Assembly (NCBI GenBank): GCA_022844485.1 | Contig: JALHLQ010000028.1 | Span: 1-50,813 of the forward strand | Length of the DNA: 50,813 bases | Direction: 5' to 3' | From: Xanthobacteraceae bacterium | GTDB taxonomy: Bacteria; Pseudomonadota; Alphaproteobacteria; Rhizobiales; Xanthobacteraceae | Shown here: positions 8,200 through 17,627 of the stretch, one piece after another | How positions within the stretch are numbered: position 1 is the first letter of the stretch | Layout: each line of letters begins with the position of its first letter | Made by a program: the position numbers and the translations under genes | The notes under the pieces: generated by a model | The model's input: only the letters and a program-made list of their open reading frames with translations | What the model was told of the DNA's origin: nothing | Database searches by the model: none

Positions 8200-9435
8200 A
8201 TGCTTCATGCCCCCACTCGCCGCGAATTGCTGCTTGCCTCCGGCGTGCTGTTTGCCTGGTCCCAAGTGCCGAAAATCGCGCGCGCGGAAGGACGCGATCC
8301 GCGCTTTCTCACCATCGTCTTGCGCGGCGCGCTGGATGGACTCGCCGCCGTCGCACCGATCGGCGATCCCGACTGGCTGCGGTTGCGCGGCGACAAGGCG
8401 CTGCGCCTCGAGGGCGAGAATGGCGCGCTGCGGCTGGACGATCTGTTCGCGCTCAATCCGGCGATGCCGAACCTGCATCGGCTTTATGCGGCCGGGCAGG
8501 CGACGATCGTGCACGCGGTGGCGACGCCCTATCGCGAGCGCTCCCACTTTGACGGACAGGACGTGCTGGAAAGCGGGCTGGCGCGGCCAGGCGCGGTCGA
8601 CACCGGCTGGCTGAATCGCGCACTTGCCGTCATGCCGGGCGAAGGACGCGTCGCGCAAAAGTCGCAAGCTTTCGCGGTTGGGCCGGTGACGCCGCTCGTC
8701 GTGCGCGGGCCGGCGCCGATCCTCTCCTGGACGCCGCCGCGCCTGCCGCCCGCGAGCGACGACACCATGATGCGCTTGCTCGATCTCTATCGCCACACCG
8801 ATCCGGCGCTGGCGCGCGCGCTCGAAGAGCGCATCGGGCTCGCTGCAATCGCGCGAGCGGGGGGCATGCAGAACGAACCGGTTCAAGGTGGGCTGGGCCG
8901 AGGCGGCGCCGCGCAGGTTCGGGCCTATTTTGCCGAAGCTGCCGGCGCTGCCGCCAAATTCCTCGCGCGTCCCGACGGACCACGTGTCGGCGCGCTGGCC
9001 TTCGATGGCTGGGATACGCATGCGCAGGAGGGCGTTCTGGATGGGCGGCTTGCGGCTCTGCTTGGTGCGCTCGACGGCGCCATTGCGGCGATCGAGAAGG
9101 AGATGGGGGATGCCTGGCGGCAGACGGTCGTGGCGATGGTCACCGAGTTCGGCCGCACCGCGCGCATCAACGGCACCGACGGCACCGATCACGGCACCGC
9201 CACCGTGGCGCTGCTTGTCGGCGGCGCGCTGAAGGGCGGGCGCGTCATCGCCGATTGGCCCGGCGTGGCCGAGGTGAAGCTTTTTGAGGGACGCGATCTC
9301 CGCGCGACGACGGATTTGCGCGCGGTGCTCAAGGGCGTGCTGAAGGATCACTTGCGCGTCGACGATGCCGGGCTCGATTCAAAAGTGTTTCCCGACAGCG
9401 CCGACGTGAAACCGATGGCGGGGTTGGTGGCGTGA
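8200..9435 (+). CDS. DUF1501 domain-containing exported protein
   Basis: About 411 residues. Candidate starts are GTG 8191, ATG 8197 and ATG 8200; GGAGGT at 8187-8192 gives the best spacing for 8200. The N-terminus (TRRELLLASGVLFAWSQVPKIARAEG) looks like a Tat-type signal with an RR pair. Family blocks include ALDGLAAVAPIGDPDW, HAVATPYRERSHFDGQDVLESGL, FDGWDTHAQEG and VAMVTEFGRTARINGTDGTDHGTATVALLVGGALKGG; DUF1501 is distantly related to the sulfatase/alkaline phosphatase fold. It is translationally coupled to the preceding DUF1800 gene. No catalytic activity is known for this group. Confidence 0.9.
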   Translation: MLHAPTRRELLLASGVLFAWSQVPKIARAEGRDPRFLTIVLRGALDGLAAVAPIGDPDWLRLRGDKALRLEGENGALRLDDLFALNPAMPNLHRLYAAGQATIVHAVATPYRERSHFDGQDVLESGLARPGAVDTGWLNRALAVMPGEGRVAQKSQAFAVGPVTPLVVRGPAPILSWTPPRLPPASDDTMMRLLDLYRHTDPALARALEERIGLAAIARAGGMQNEPVQGGLGRGGAAQVRAYFAEAAGAAAKFLARPDGPRVGALAFDGWDTHAQEGVLDGRLAALLGALDGAIAAIEKEMGDAWRQTVVAMVTEFGRTARINGTDGTDHGTATVALLVGGALKGGRVIADWPGVAEVKLFEGRDLRATTDLRAVLKGVLKDHLRVDDAGLDSKVFPDSADVKPMAGLVA

Positions 9436-9439
9436 GCGT

Positions 9440-9567
9440 GTTCCCTCCCCCAAGGGGGCGCTCGCCGAGTGAGTACAGCGAAACGAAGGCGAGCGGGGTG
9501 GGGGGACGCCCCACCCGGCTGCTCGCTTCGCTCGCATCCACCCTCCCCTGAAGGGGAAGGATAGGCG
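9440..9567. repeat. Composite palindromic intergenic repeat
   Basis: Between the DUF1501 gene and the Bug receptor gene lies a GC-rich composite repeat: CCCTCCCCCAAGGGGG, GGGGTGGGGGGACGCCCCACCC and ACCCTCCCCTGAAGGGG hairpins. It has the look of a long mosaic repeat in which two outer hairpins flank an inner one. No ORF of its own is credible. Confidence 0.65.
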
Positions 9568-9633
9568 AGCACGCGGACCTTGTCCTCCCGCGTATGACAC
9601 AGCTAGTCTGCCGCCAAATCAGGGAGGAACGCC

Positions 9634-10584
9634 GTGATCCGATTGCTCGCCGGCCTTGCGCTGGCCTTTGCCGCAACCCTCGCGCAGGCGCAGCAGTTCC
9701 CGTCGCGGCCGGTGACGCTGATCGTGCCGTGGCCCGCGGGCGGGGCGACCGACATCGGCATGCGCGCGCTGGCGACGGCGACGGAAAAGCATCTCGGGCA
9801 GTCGATCGTGATCGAGAACCGGCCCGGCGCGGGCGGCACGCTCGGCCCCGGCTACATGGCGGCGAACGCCAAGCCGGACGGCTACACGGTCGCGCAGATG
9901 GCGATCACCATGTTTCGCCTGCCGCACATGCAGAAGACGAGCTTCGATCCGACGAAGGACTTCACCTACATCATCGGTGTCACCGGCTACACCTTCGGCA
10001 TCGTGGTGAAGAGCACCTCGCCGTGGAAGACGCTGCGCGAATTCCTCGACTACGCCAAGGCCAATCCGGGCAAGATCAATTACGGCACGCCGGGCGCCGG
10101 CACGAGCCTGCATGTCACCATGGAGCAGATCGCGAAACGCGAGGGCATCAAGTGGACGCATGTGCCGTTCAAAGGCAGCGCGGAGACGACGTCGTCGCTG
10201 CTCGGCGGGCACATCGACGCGCTGGCGGACGCGACCGCCTGGGGTCCGCTGGTCACGTCCGGCGAATTCCGCCTGCTCGCGACCTGGGGCGCGCAGCGCA
10301 CGAAGAGCTGGCCGAGCGCGCCGACGCTGCGCGAGGCCGGCGTCGACATGGTTTCGAACTCGCCCTTCGGCATCGCCGGGCCGCGCGGCATGGATCCGGC
10401 GGTGGTCAAGATTTTGCACGACGCGTTCAAGAAAGGCATGGAGGAGCCCTCCTATCTCGAATCGCTCGCGAAGCTCGATCAGGAAATCTTCTATCTCAAT
10501 ACCGCCGATTATCACCGCTTCGCGATGCAGATGATCGAGGAGCAGCGGCAACTCGTCGAAGAGCTCGGTTTGAAGGCGAGGTGA
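9634..10584 (+). CDS. Tripartite tricarboxylate transporter family substrate-binding protein (Bug)
   Basis: A 316-residue periplasmic receptor with a signal peptide (MIRLLAGLALAFAATLAQAQQ) followed by the family opening FPSRPVTLIVPWPAGGATDIGMRALA. Conserved blocks are QSIVIENRPGAGGTLGP, AKPDGYTV, ANPGKINYGTPGAGTSLHVTMEQIA and HVPFKGSAETTSSLLGGHIDAL. Such proteins deliver carboxylates and related small acids to TctA/TctB membrane proteins, but no such genes are next to it. It is monocistronic between a repeat and the small Cys-rich gene. The substrate cannot be read from the sequence. Confidence 0.93.
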   Translation: MIRLLAGLALAFAATLAQAQQFPSRPVTLIVPWPAGGATDIGMRALATATEKHLGQSIVIENRPGAGGTLGPGYMAANAKPDGYTVAQMAITMFRLPHMQKTSFDPTKDFTYIIGVTGYTFGIVVKSTSPWKTLREFLDYAKANPGKINYGTPGAGTSLHVTMEQIAKREGIKWTHVPFKGSAETTSSLLGGHIDALADATAWGPLVTSGEFRLLATWGAQRTKSWPSAPTLREAGVDMVSNSPFGIAGPRGMDPAVVKILHDAFKKGMEEPSYLESLAKLDQEIFYLNTADYHRFAMQMIEEQRQLVEELGLKAR

Positions 10585-10691
10585 GCGCGAAGGCCGCGCG
10601 TCTGGCGAATGGCTCGCCTGCGCGAGGGTCGGTCGACAAATTCATTGTTGTGAATATGATGCCTAGGGGGCGCGCATGACAGGAGAGTTCC

Positions 10692-10949
10692 ATGCGACAG
10701 GCATTGATGATCGCCGCCGCGGCGGGCCTTGCGCTCGCGATGCCGGCAGGCGCGGCGCAAGCGCAGGGGCCGGGACGCGGTCTCGTCGCCGCCAATTGCA
10801 AGGCTGAAATCGCGACGTTCTGCTCGAGTCTTCGCCATGGCAGCGCGCAGATTCCCGCCTGCCTGAACAAGAACCGGGCGGAACTCTCGGCGCAGTGCCG
10901 CTCCGCGCTGGATCGGCGCGGGCCGGGTCAGGGACGGCGCTCGACCTAA
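10692..10949 (+). CDS. Small secreted protein with a cysteine-rich repeat
   Basis: An 85-residue protein with a signal peptide (MRQALMIAAAAGLALAMPAGAAQAQ) and a short mature domain with four cysteines (C36, C44, C57, C69) in the order NCKAEIATFCSS...IPACLNKNRAELSAQCRSAL, which resembles a single Cys-rich (GLG1-type) repeat. Exported and probably held by two disulfides. AGGAGAG lies just ahead of ATG 10692. Its stop overlaps by a few bases the end of the converging, broken Bug gene. Role unknown; small proteins of this type are widespread in Hyphomicrobiales. Confidence 0.7.
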   Translation: MRQALMIAAAAGLALAMPAGAAQAQGPGRGLVAANCKAEIATFCSSLRHGSAQIPACLNKNRAELSAQCRSALDRRGPGQGRRST

Positions 10950-11922
10950 TCGACTTTGAGGCCGAGTTTCTTGATCAATGGCGACCAGCGGCCGATTTCG
11001 TCGTGAATGAAGGCGCCGAGCTCCTCGGGCGTCGAACCGGTGAGTTCGATCGCCTGCAGGCGGCTGCCGAGATCCGGCATTGCCATGATGCGGCGGACTT
11101 CGGCATTCAGCTTGTCGATGACGGCTTGGGCGTGCCGCCAGGCGCCATCAGCCCGAACCACTCGGTGGCCACGAGGTCAAAACCCCGCTCCTTGAACGTG
11201 GGGATTTCGGGCACGCTCGGGTATCGCGCCGCGGAGGATATGCCGAGCGCTTTGACCTGGCCGGCCTTGTACTGCGGCAGGGCTTGCGTGATGGTCGCGA
11301 AGGTCATCGGAATCTGGCCGCCGACGACATCCATCAGGGCCGGCGTGCCGCCTTTGTAGACGACATGCGTCATGTCGACGCCGCTTTGAAGCTTCAGCAT
11401 TTCCGCGGTGAGATGCGTCATGCTGCCGACGCCGGCCGAACCGAAATTGAGCAGCGCCGATTTCGCTTTGCCGATGGCGACCAGGTCCTTCAGGTCGTTT
11501 GCAGCAAAAGACGGATTCGCATAGACGACGACCGGCGTGCGCGCGAGGAGGCTGACCGGCGCGAAATCCTTCATCGCGTCATAGGGAATGTTCGGGTAGA
11601 GCGCCGGATTGGTGGCATGATTGCTCACCACGATGATCAGCGTGTAGCCGTCCGGCGGCGCCTTGGCCACGGCCGCGGTGCCGATCATGGTGCTGGCGCC
11701 CGGCCGCGTCTCGACGATCACCGGCTGGCCCCAGGCTTCGGTCAGCTTCTGCCCGAGCGAGCGCGCCAGCACGTCCACCGAACCGCCGGCGGCGAACGGC
11801 ACGATGATCCTGATCGGCCGGCTCGGATAGCCGTCGGCCGGAGACTGCGCAGCCGCGGCTCCCGCGCCCACGAGCCCGGCGACGGCGGCGGTCAGCAGGC
11901 CTTTCCAAATTCTTCCCCACAT
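10946..11922 (-). pseudogene. Bug-type substrate-binding protein gene with a one-base frameshift
   Basis: The first frame starts at ATG 11922 with a signal peptide and the family opening (YPSRPIRIIVPFAAGGSVDVLARSL), then VIVETRPGASTMIGTAAVA and APPDGYTL, and runs to EWFGLMAPGGTP. It then goes out of frame and stops at 11107. The missing C-terminus is found in another frame: QAVIDKLNAEVRRIMAMPDLGSRL...KKLGLKVD, ending at 10946. The switch needs one base to be restored around 11128-11131, in a short GGG run (CCC on the coding strand). Either a recent mutation or a base-calling error; the joined product of about 325 residues would be a normal receptor. It follows the MBL-fold gene by 60 bases on the same strand. 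Confidence 0.85.
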
Positions 11923-11982
11923 GTCGACCGTCCTCCAAGGATGCCGGCCCGCGACCCTCGATCAAGGTTGACGTCGACCGGC

Positions 11983-12855
11983 TCAGAAGCCACGGCCCCA
12001 ATAACCGCAAAAACGGCGAATATTTGCGGCAATGCCCTGTTCGTAGCCCATCCAGCTGGCGAATTGCGGCAGGCGCACCTCCTTCTCCGCCGCGTCCCAG
12101 CACTTGCCGGCATCGGCGGCTTTCTTCACCTCATCGGAGAGCGCCTGGAAATAGCCGAGGAGATCCTCCACGTCGCGCTTGGTGCCGAGACGCCCGCCAT
12201 AGGGATGGCCGGGAATGAGACGATCCCACTCCATCGCCATCACCTTGCGCAGCGAGGCCTCCCACTCGCCCGGAAAGGAATCGATGATGCCCGGCGCGGA
12301 AATCGCCTGGATCGGGATGAAGTCCACGGCGAAGATCAGCTTCTCTCGGGGCAAGCGCATCACGAGCGATGAATCGGAGTGGTTGCGTCCGACGTAATGG
12401 AGCTCGAGCGTCGTGCCGCCGAGCGTGATGGTTCGTTCCACATCCACCGTCTCGTCCGGCGTCACGACGTGATCCGTCTTCAAGGCCTCCAGCCGCTCCT
12501 TCGCGCGCCTGTGCGCGACGAAAGTGGCGCCCAGCGCCTTGAACGGCTGCCCGCCGGCGACGTGGTCGTAATGATGGTGGCTGTAGATCACGTAGCGGAT
12601 CGGCGCGTTGGTGATCTTCTTGATCTCGTCGATATAGGTCGTGACCGCTTGCGGCCGGGCGAGCCCGATCGGATCGGTCGCGATCACGCCTTCGGGCGTT
12701 ACGACGAACATCGCCTGGTGATTCTGGTAGCGGAAGACATAGACATTGTCCGTGCCCTCGACCTTGGTCGTGGCGAACATCGGCGGCTGCTGCGCTTGCG
12801 CGGCCGATACGGTGACGGCCGCGATGGCGGCCGCAAACAGGCTCGTTCGTCGCAT
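11983..12855 (-). CDS. Secreted metallo-beta-lactamase-fold hydrolase
   Basis: A 290-residue protein with a signal peptide (MRRTSLFAAAIAAVTVSAAQAQ). The zinc-binding motif is SHHHYDHVAGG (HxHxDH), with a later H in LHYVGRNHSDSS, an acidic residue in IFAVDFIP and a C-terminal RLIPGHPYGG histidine. This set is enough for a dinuclear metal centre. The type resembles quinoprotein-associated or general periplasmic MBL-fold hydrolases rather than true beta-lactamases. The broken Bug gene lies 60 bases downstream on the same strand, so a shared transcript is likely. Substrate unknown. Confidence 0.9.
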   Translation of the reverse strand: MRRTSLFAAAIAAVTVSAAQAQQPPMFATTKVEGTDNVYVFRYQNHQAMFVVTPEGVIATDPIGLARPQAVTTYIDEIKKITNAPIRYVIYSHHHYDHVAGGQPFKALGATFVAHRRAKERLEALKTDHVVTPDETVDVERTITLGGTTLELHYVGRNHSDSSLVMRLPREKLIFAVDFIPIQAISAPGIIDSFPGEWEASLRKVMAMEWDRLIPGHPYGGRLGTKRDVEDLLGYFQALSDEVKKAADAGKCWDAAEKEVRLPQFASWMGYEQGIAANIRRFCGYWGRGF

Positions 12856-12921
12856 GAGTCCCCCCTTGATCGTGCCGGGGGATGCTCGGCTGCCGCGGCG
12901 CCGAGCTCAAATCACAGTTGG

Positions 12922-13122
12922 GTGAGGGGCCGTCGCGCCGGCTTGGCCGCGGCATCGAACCCGCCCGGCCCTGCGCCTGTCACCCCGGATGCGGACGCGT
13001 TGCCGTGGGCGCTGGGTGCCGCGGCGATCCTTGGCCTGGCATGGTTCGGCGCCCGGCTGGGTGGAGGGACCGGCGCGCCGCAACGGCCCGTGAACAACGA
13101 AACGTGGCGCTCCGCGCGCTAG
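12922..13122 (+). CDS. Possible small single-pass membrane protein
   Basis: An open frame from GTG 12922 gives 66 residues, with one hydrophobic segment (LPWALGAAAILGLAWFGARL) and a polar tail ending NNETWRSAR. The hydrophobic segment and lack of an alternative gene in this gap make it plausible. There is no strong ribosome binding site and the first 30 residues are Pro/Ala/Arg-rich, so it could equally be chance coding in GC-rich DNA. Confidence 0.3.
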   Translation: MRGRRAGLAAASNPPGPAPVTPDADALPWALGAAAILGLAWFGARLGGGTGAPQRPVNNETWRSAR

Positions 13123-13145
13123 CCTCTTCCTTCTTCTGCGCGCGA

Positions 13146-13514
13146 TCAGCGTTCAGCCGTGACAGCAGTGCTCATCTCCGCGACAGCTGCGAGCAGCGTC
13201 TTGACCTCGCATGGTTTGGTCAAGATCGGCCGCAGTCGGTGCTCGTCCGGCAACGTATTCAGGGTGTGGCCGGTCATGAAGGCGAATGGGATGCCCCGTT
13301 GATCCAATGCGTCGGCAACGGCGAAGACCTGACCGCCGCCAAGGTTGACGTCCAGCAGCGCCAAATCCATCGGAATCGTTTCAATCTTCTCCATCGCGGC
13401 GTCTACCGACGGGACGGGGCCGACGACGCGATAGCCGGCCTTTTCCAAAGTCGTTTCGATATCCAGTGCAATCAGCAATTCATCCTCGACCACCAGCACC
13501 GATCGCTTATCCAT
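13146..13514 (-). CDS. Single-domain response regulator
   Basis: A 122-residue receiver domain with no output domain: SVLVVEDELLIALDIE carries the acidic pair, DLALLDVNLGGG the phosphoacceptor aspartate, FAFMTGH the conserved Thr region, and LTKPCEV the invariant Lys-Pro. It begins two bases after the stop of the CheB-CheR-kinase gene, and its ribosome binding site (GGAGGGA) lies within the end of that gene, so translation is coupled. Single receivers of this FATGUY-like type usually pair with HWE or HisKA_2 kinases, which fits the upstream gene. Confidence 0.92.
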   Translation of the reverse strand: MDKRSVLVVEDELLIALDIETTLEKAGYRVVGPVPSVDAAMEKIETIPMDLALLDVNLGGGQVFAVADALDQRGIPFAFMTGHTLNTLPDEHRLRPILTKPCEVKTLLAAVAEMSTAVTAER

Positions 13515-13516
13515 GG

Positions 13517-16500
13517 TTACATCCCTCCACCATTTCCCGCCGTATTGACGAGCATCTTGTTGAGCGGAATACGCATGATCGCCGAGAGGCCGTGTTCGGC
13601 ATAGTCGAGCGTCACGTCGCCGTTCAGTTCGTATTCCACTTCGCGTCGGATCAGCTTCGTTCCAAATCCGTCGGCCGCCTTCTTGGCAACGCCCGCCCGG
13701 CCGAGCTCCTGCCAGAAAAGCGCAAGCTGCCGTTTTCCGTCCAGCCCTTCGACCTGCCAGTTGATGGCGACCTGTCCGGCATCCCCGGAAAGCGAACCGT
13801 ACTTGACGGCGTTTGTGGCCAGTTCGTGCAGGATGAGCCCGAGCGCCAGCGCTGCTTTCGGTTTGAGGAGGATCGGGCTTCCGCTGATCGAAAATCGCTC
13901 GGGCGGGGAGTGGGCTTGGACGCTTTCCCGCACGATGTTGTCCAACGAAACATCGCCCCAGCTGACGCGGGAAATCAGATCGTAGGAGCGGCTCAACCCT
14001 TCGATGCGGCCTACGAAGGCCCTAATCAATGTCGCGGCCCCGTCATCGGCATGCGCAAACGTCTGTCGCGCAAGAGCGATCACCACGGTGAGCATGTTCT
14101 TGACGCGATGGTTCAGCTCCTCGATCAGCGTGCGTTGATGCTCTGCATTGATGAGGTCGGTCACGTCGACCAGCGTGACGAGGACCTCCTCCGGTGCGCC
14201 ACGACCCGACAGATAGGGTACCGTGCGTATCAAGAAATGCTGCCGCCCATCGTCGCGGCTGACATTGCGCTTGACAGCGCGGCCGGTATCCAGCGCCGTT
14301 TGGACATCTTCTCTGATGAGGTTCGGCTCCAGGTTGATCGCAAAGTCGGTGAGCAGTCGGCCGCAGTCGGCCGGGATGAGCTTGAACAGCTTGGCGACGG
14401 TCGGCGTAAAATTCCGGATGACGAGCTTGCGATCGAGGAACAGGGCAGCGATTTCCGTGCTGTCGAAGAGGTTTTGAAGATCGCCGTTCGCACGGTCCAG
14501 TTCGTCAACCTTGGTGTTGAGCGCGAGGTTGACGTGGTGGAGCTCCTCATTCACCGAATGCATCTCCTCTTTCGAGGTCTCCAGCTCTTCGTTTGTGGAC
14601 TGCAATTCTTCGTTGACGGAGACGAGCTCCTCGTTGGTCGACTTCAGTTCCTCGAGCGCGGTTTCGTATTCCTCGATCACGGATTGTAGCCGCTCGCGCG
14701 TCTCCCGCAGTTCGCGCTCCAACTGCGCGACAACCTCGTCTGCGTCGCCCCGGGCGCCGCCATGGAGGGACTCCTCGGCGTCCATCGCCGATCCCACGTC
14801 GGCAAACATGATGATGAAAAGAGGATCGTTTGTGTTCTCGCCGACCGGTTCGATCGTGATGTCGACCAACTGCACCCGATCCTCGAACTCGACGGCGACG
14901 CGCTCGCGCCTGGCTGTGGCGCGGTTTTCGACTGTCTCCTGCAGGGCGCTCCGAATGTCGAGTCGCAGCCCTTTTCGCGCCACGGCAAGGATTTGCTGGC
15001 TAGGCGGGCCGGAGGGCGATTCAAGATATTTTCCGGTCCGGTTCGAGTAGAACACGACATTGCCTTCGCGGTTCACAACCACGAAGGCCGGGGCAAAGCG
15101 GTCGAGCACGTGGCTCTGGACCATCCGCCGCAATTGATCGTGCCGCGGCTCAGTCTTCTGTTTTCCCGGTGTTGGCGGCGTGAACCCCGCTGCGCCTGCG
15201 ACGACACAGGAAGGCTGATCTGGGTGACTGCGTGGTCGCGGCGCTGGTAGAGTCTGCTTTTTTTGTCGATCGGCGCGAACAGATCGGCATGCTTGCCGAT
15301 ATTCTCCGACACCCCGAGAAACAGATACCCGCCTGGCCTGAGCGCATAATGAAAAGTCGACAGCACGTCGCCTTGAAGGGCGGCGCCGACATAGATCAAG
15401 AGGTTGCGGCAGGAGATCATGTCCATGCGCGACAGCGGCGGATCGCGAATGAGATTGTGCGAGGAGAAAATGCACAAATCGCGAAGCGGCCTCGTCACCA
15501 CATAGTTGGCGCCGTCGAGCACGAAAAAGCGCTCGAGCCGCCCCGGCTCGATCCCGCGGATCAGCGCGCGCGGGTAGCGTCCGGAGCGCGCGACCCCGAG
15601 CGCCACTTCGTCGATGTCGGTTGCGAACACACTGATCTGCGGCGCCTCCTTCAGGTGCTCGGCATGCTCCATGAGAAGCATTGCGACCGTATAGGCCTCC
15701 TCGCCGGTCGCACAGCCCGGAATCCAGACGCGCACCATATCTCTTGCGCCTTTGCCGGCGAAAAGCTTCGGTATGACGCTGCCGCGCAGCGTGTCGAATG
15801 CTTCGCTGTCGCGAAAGAATCCGGTCACGCCGATGAGCAGGTCCCGGAACAGCAGCGATGCCTCGTTCGGGTCCTTGTTCAACGCCTCGATGAACGCGTC
15901 CAGCGTGCTCAGCTTCAGCACCTGCATGCGCCGGCGAATGCGCCGCATGAAGGTATTTTCCTTGTAGCCGGAGAAATCGTGGCCTGTGCGCTCACGTAAG
16001 ATCTCGCAAATGCGCAGTCGCGCACGGGTCTTGTTCTGGCGGTCGGCTTCGAGCTGTTCCAGGAGATCGTCGGAGCGGCTGATTTCCAGCAGGCGTTCGG
16101 CCATCTCGGCGACCGGCAAGGCGAGATCGACCAGGCCGCTCGCGATGGCGCTCTCCGGCATGCCTTCGTGGCGCACCCCCGCGCCGTCGCCCACTTGCGC
16201 CATGGTGAGCCCGCCATTCGCCTTGATCGCCTTGATCCCGAGCGTGCCGTCGTGCCCCGTGCCGGACAGAATGATGCCAACCGCATTCTCGTGCTGGTCG
16301 TGCGCGAGTGAGGTGAAAAACAAATCGACCAAATTGCGGACGGGTGTGCTGGCCGTCTGCTCTGTTGCGCGCAGCTTGCCGCCTTCAAGCGTGAGGATCG
16401 TATTCGGCTGATTGAGATAGATCGTGTCCGGCTCGATCGACATGCCGTCCTGCGCCGCCAGCACGTTCATCGTGGTGTCGCGGGCAAGGATTTCGGGCAA

Positions 16501-16647
16501 CAGGCTCTCGCGGTCGCGCGCGAGATGCGTGACGGCGACGAAAGCAAGCCGGCCGGTCCTCGGGAGCGATCGAAACAGGGTTTGAAGAGCCTCAAGCCCA
16601 CCCGCGGAGGCGCCCATTCCGACCACATAGACCGATCTATTGGTCAT
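13517..16647 (-). pseudogene. CheB-CheR-PAS-HWE histidine kinase fusion, split by a one-base frameshift
   Basis: From ATG 16647 the product has a CheB methylesterase domain (VVGMGASAGGLEAL with the active Ser about 14; THLARD; LSGTGHDGTLG), then a CheR methyltransferase domain (FMRRIRRRMQVL, GVTGFFRDSEAF, VWIPGCATGEEAYT, SCRNLLIYVG). The frame then fails near VSSQAQR. A second frame continues with GFTPPTPGKQKTEPRHDQLRR, a PAS region, a coiled coil of STNEEL/SVNEEL repeats, another PAS, and an HWE-type kinase (EELNHRVKNML, then HELATNAVKYGSLS). The two join if one base is added to the C run at 15185-15188. Intact homologues link chemotaxis-type receptor modification chemistry to phosphorelay output. 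The response regulator follows directly. Mutation and sequencing error cannot be told apart here. Confidence 0.88.
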
Positions 16648-17053
16648 CGCTTCCGATGGTTCTGCGGTGGAGAGCATACTGGCACAGAGGGACGTGGGGT
16701 ACGAGTCATAAAAGCACAAGAGATCAAGTCCTGATGGAGCCTTCGTCTTTCCCGATGGAACCTGAAAGATCAGGTTACCGCGGAGTGCATAGAGCGCGGT
16801 CTGTGCGCCCGATTCCACGCGCTTCAACAACGGAATGGCGCGAACAGACTTCGAGCGGACGACGACTGAGTTCGGCTTTGTCGAGGCCGGATCATCAAAC
16901 ACATGGACAATCACGGCGATTGGGCGCATCGTGTATGAGACCGAAACGCCAGCGCAAAGCGGCCGGGCCGTCACTCCAACTTGGAAATTCGACCGAACGC
17001 CCATCCGGGCGGTCGGTGCCTCGCGCCGAAATGGTCGGGCGAAAGGATCTCAT
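16648..17053. other. Gap of about 400 bases between divergent genes
   Basis: This stretch separates the CheB-CheR kinase gene from the small membrane protein gene at 17054. Frames extend through it on both strands but neither gives recognisable protein sequence, and both genes have better internal starts. A palindrome at 16759-16776 is the only structure I see. It presumably holds two divergent promoters. Confidence 0.5.
16759..16776. promoter_or_regulatory. Perfect inverted repeat, possible operator
   Basis: AACCTGA and TCAGGTT are perfect 7-base arms around an AAGA loop, about 115 bases upstream of the CheB-CheR kinase start. There is no T run on either side, which argues against a terminator and for a protein-binding site. 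Confidence 0.35.
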
Positions 17054-17416
17054 ATGGAAATGCCCTCGATACTACAGGGAGAGTCGGTGACCCGACTTCT
17101 CCAAGGCGCCGCAGTCGGCGCTATCGCGGCGGTCGCGATCGGCTTCGGCTGGGGCGGCTGGATGCTCGGAGGAACCGCAGCAAGACAAGCCGAGGACGGC
17201 GCCAAGAAGGCGGTCGTGGCGGTGCTCGCGCCGATCTGCGTCGACAAGTTCCAGCGAGCGGCCGATCTGCCGAGCAACATCGAACAATTCAGAAAAACTG
17301 CATCCTACGCACAAGCCGACTTTGTCGAGAAAGGCGGCTGGGCGACCTTGCCGGGCAACGACAAGGCCAATTCGGCTGTCGCGCAGGCGTGCGCCACGAT
17401 ACTTGGCACCCCGTAA
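17054..17416 (+). CDS. Small membrane-anchored protein of unknown function
   Basis: A 120-residue protein from ATG 17054 (MEMPSILQGESVTRLLQGAAVG). One transmembrane helix (GAAVGAIAAVAIGFGWGGWML) is followed by an outside domain with two cysteines (APICVDKFQ and AQACATIL) that could form a disulfide, and a conserved-looking GGWATLPGNDKANSAVAQACA end. AAAGGA precedes the start; an in-frame ATG at 16835 is rejected because the extra residues look non-coding. The layout occurs often in Bradyrhizobium-like genomes; no function is known to me. Confidence 0.7.
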   Translation: MEMPSILQGESVTRLLQGAAVGAIAAVAIGFGWGGWMLGGTAARQAEDGAKKAVVAVLAPICVDKFQRAADLPSNIEQFRKTASYAQADFVEKGGWATLPGNDKANSAVAQACATILGTP

Positions 17417-17627
17417 CACGCCGAGCTGACGCCACCGATGTTCCGCGCGTCTGAACGCGAACCGTGCACGCGCGCGCCGACTGCAATCAGCATGTCGGCT
17501 CGCGCGCCGCCGTGGTCGGCGGCGGCGGCTCTGGCCGGGCCTGTGCGGCGGGCGGCAAGACAAAGCGCATCACAAATCTCCCCATAAGCCGGTAATGATA
17601 GGGACGCTGAAACGTCCGGGGAGGCTC

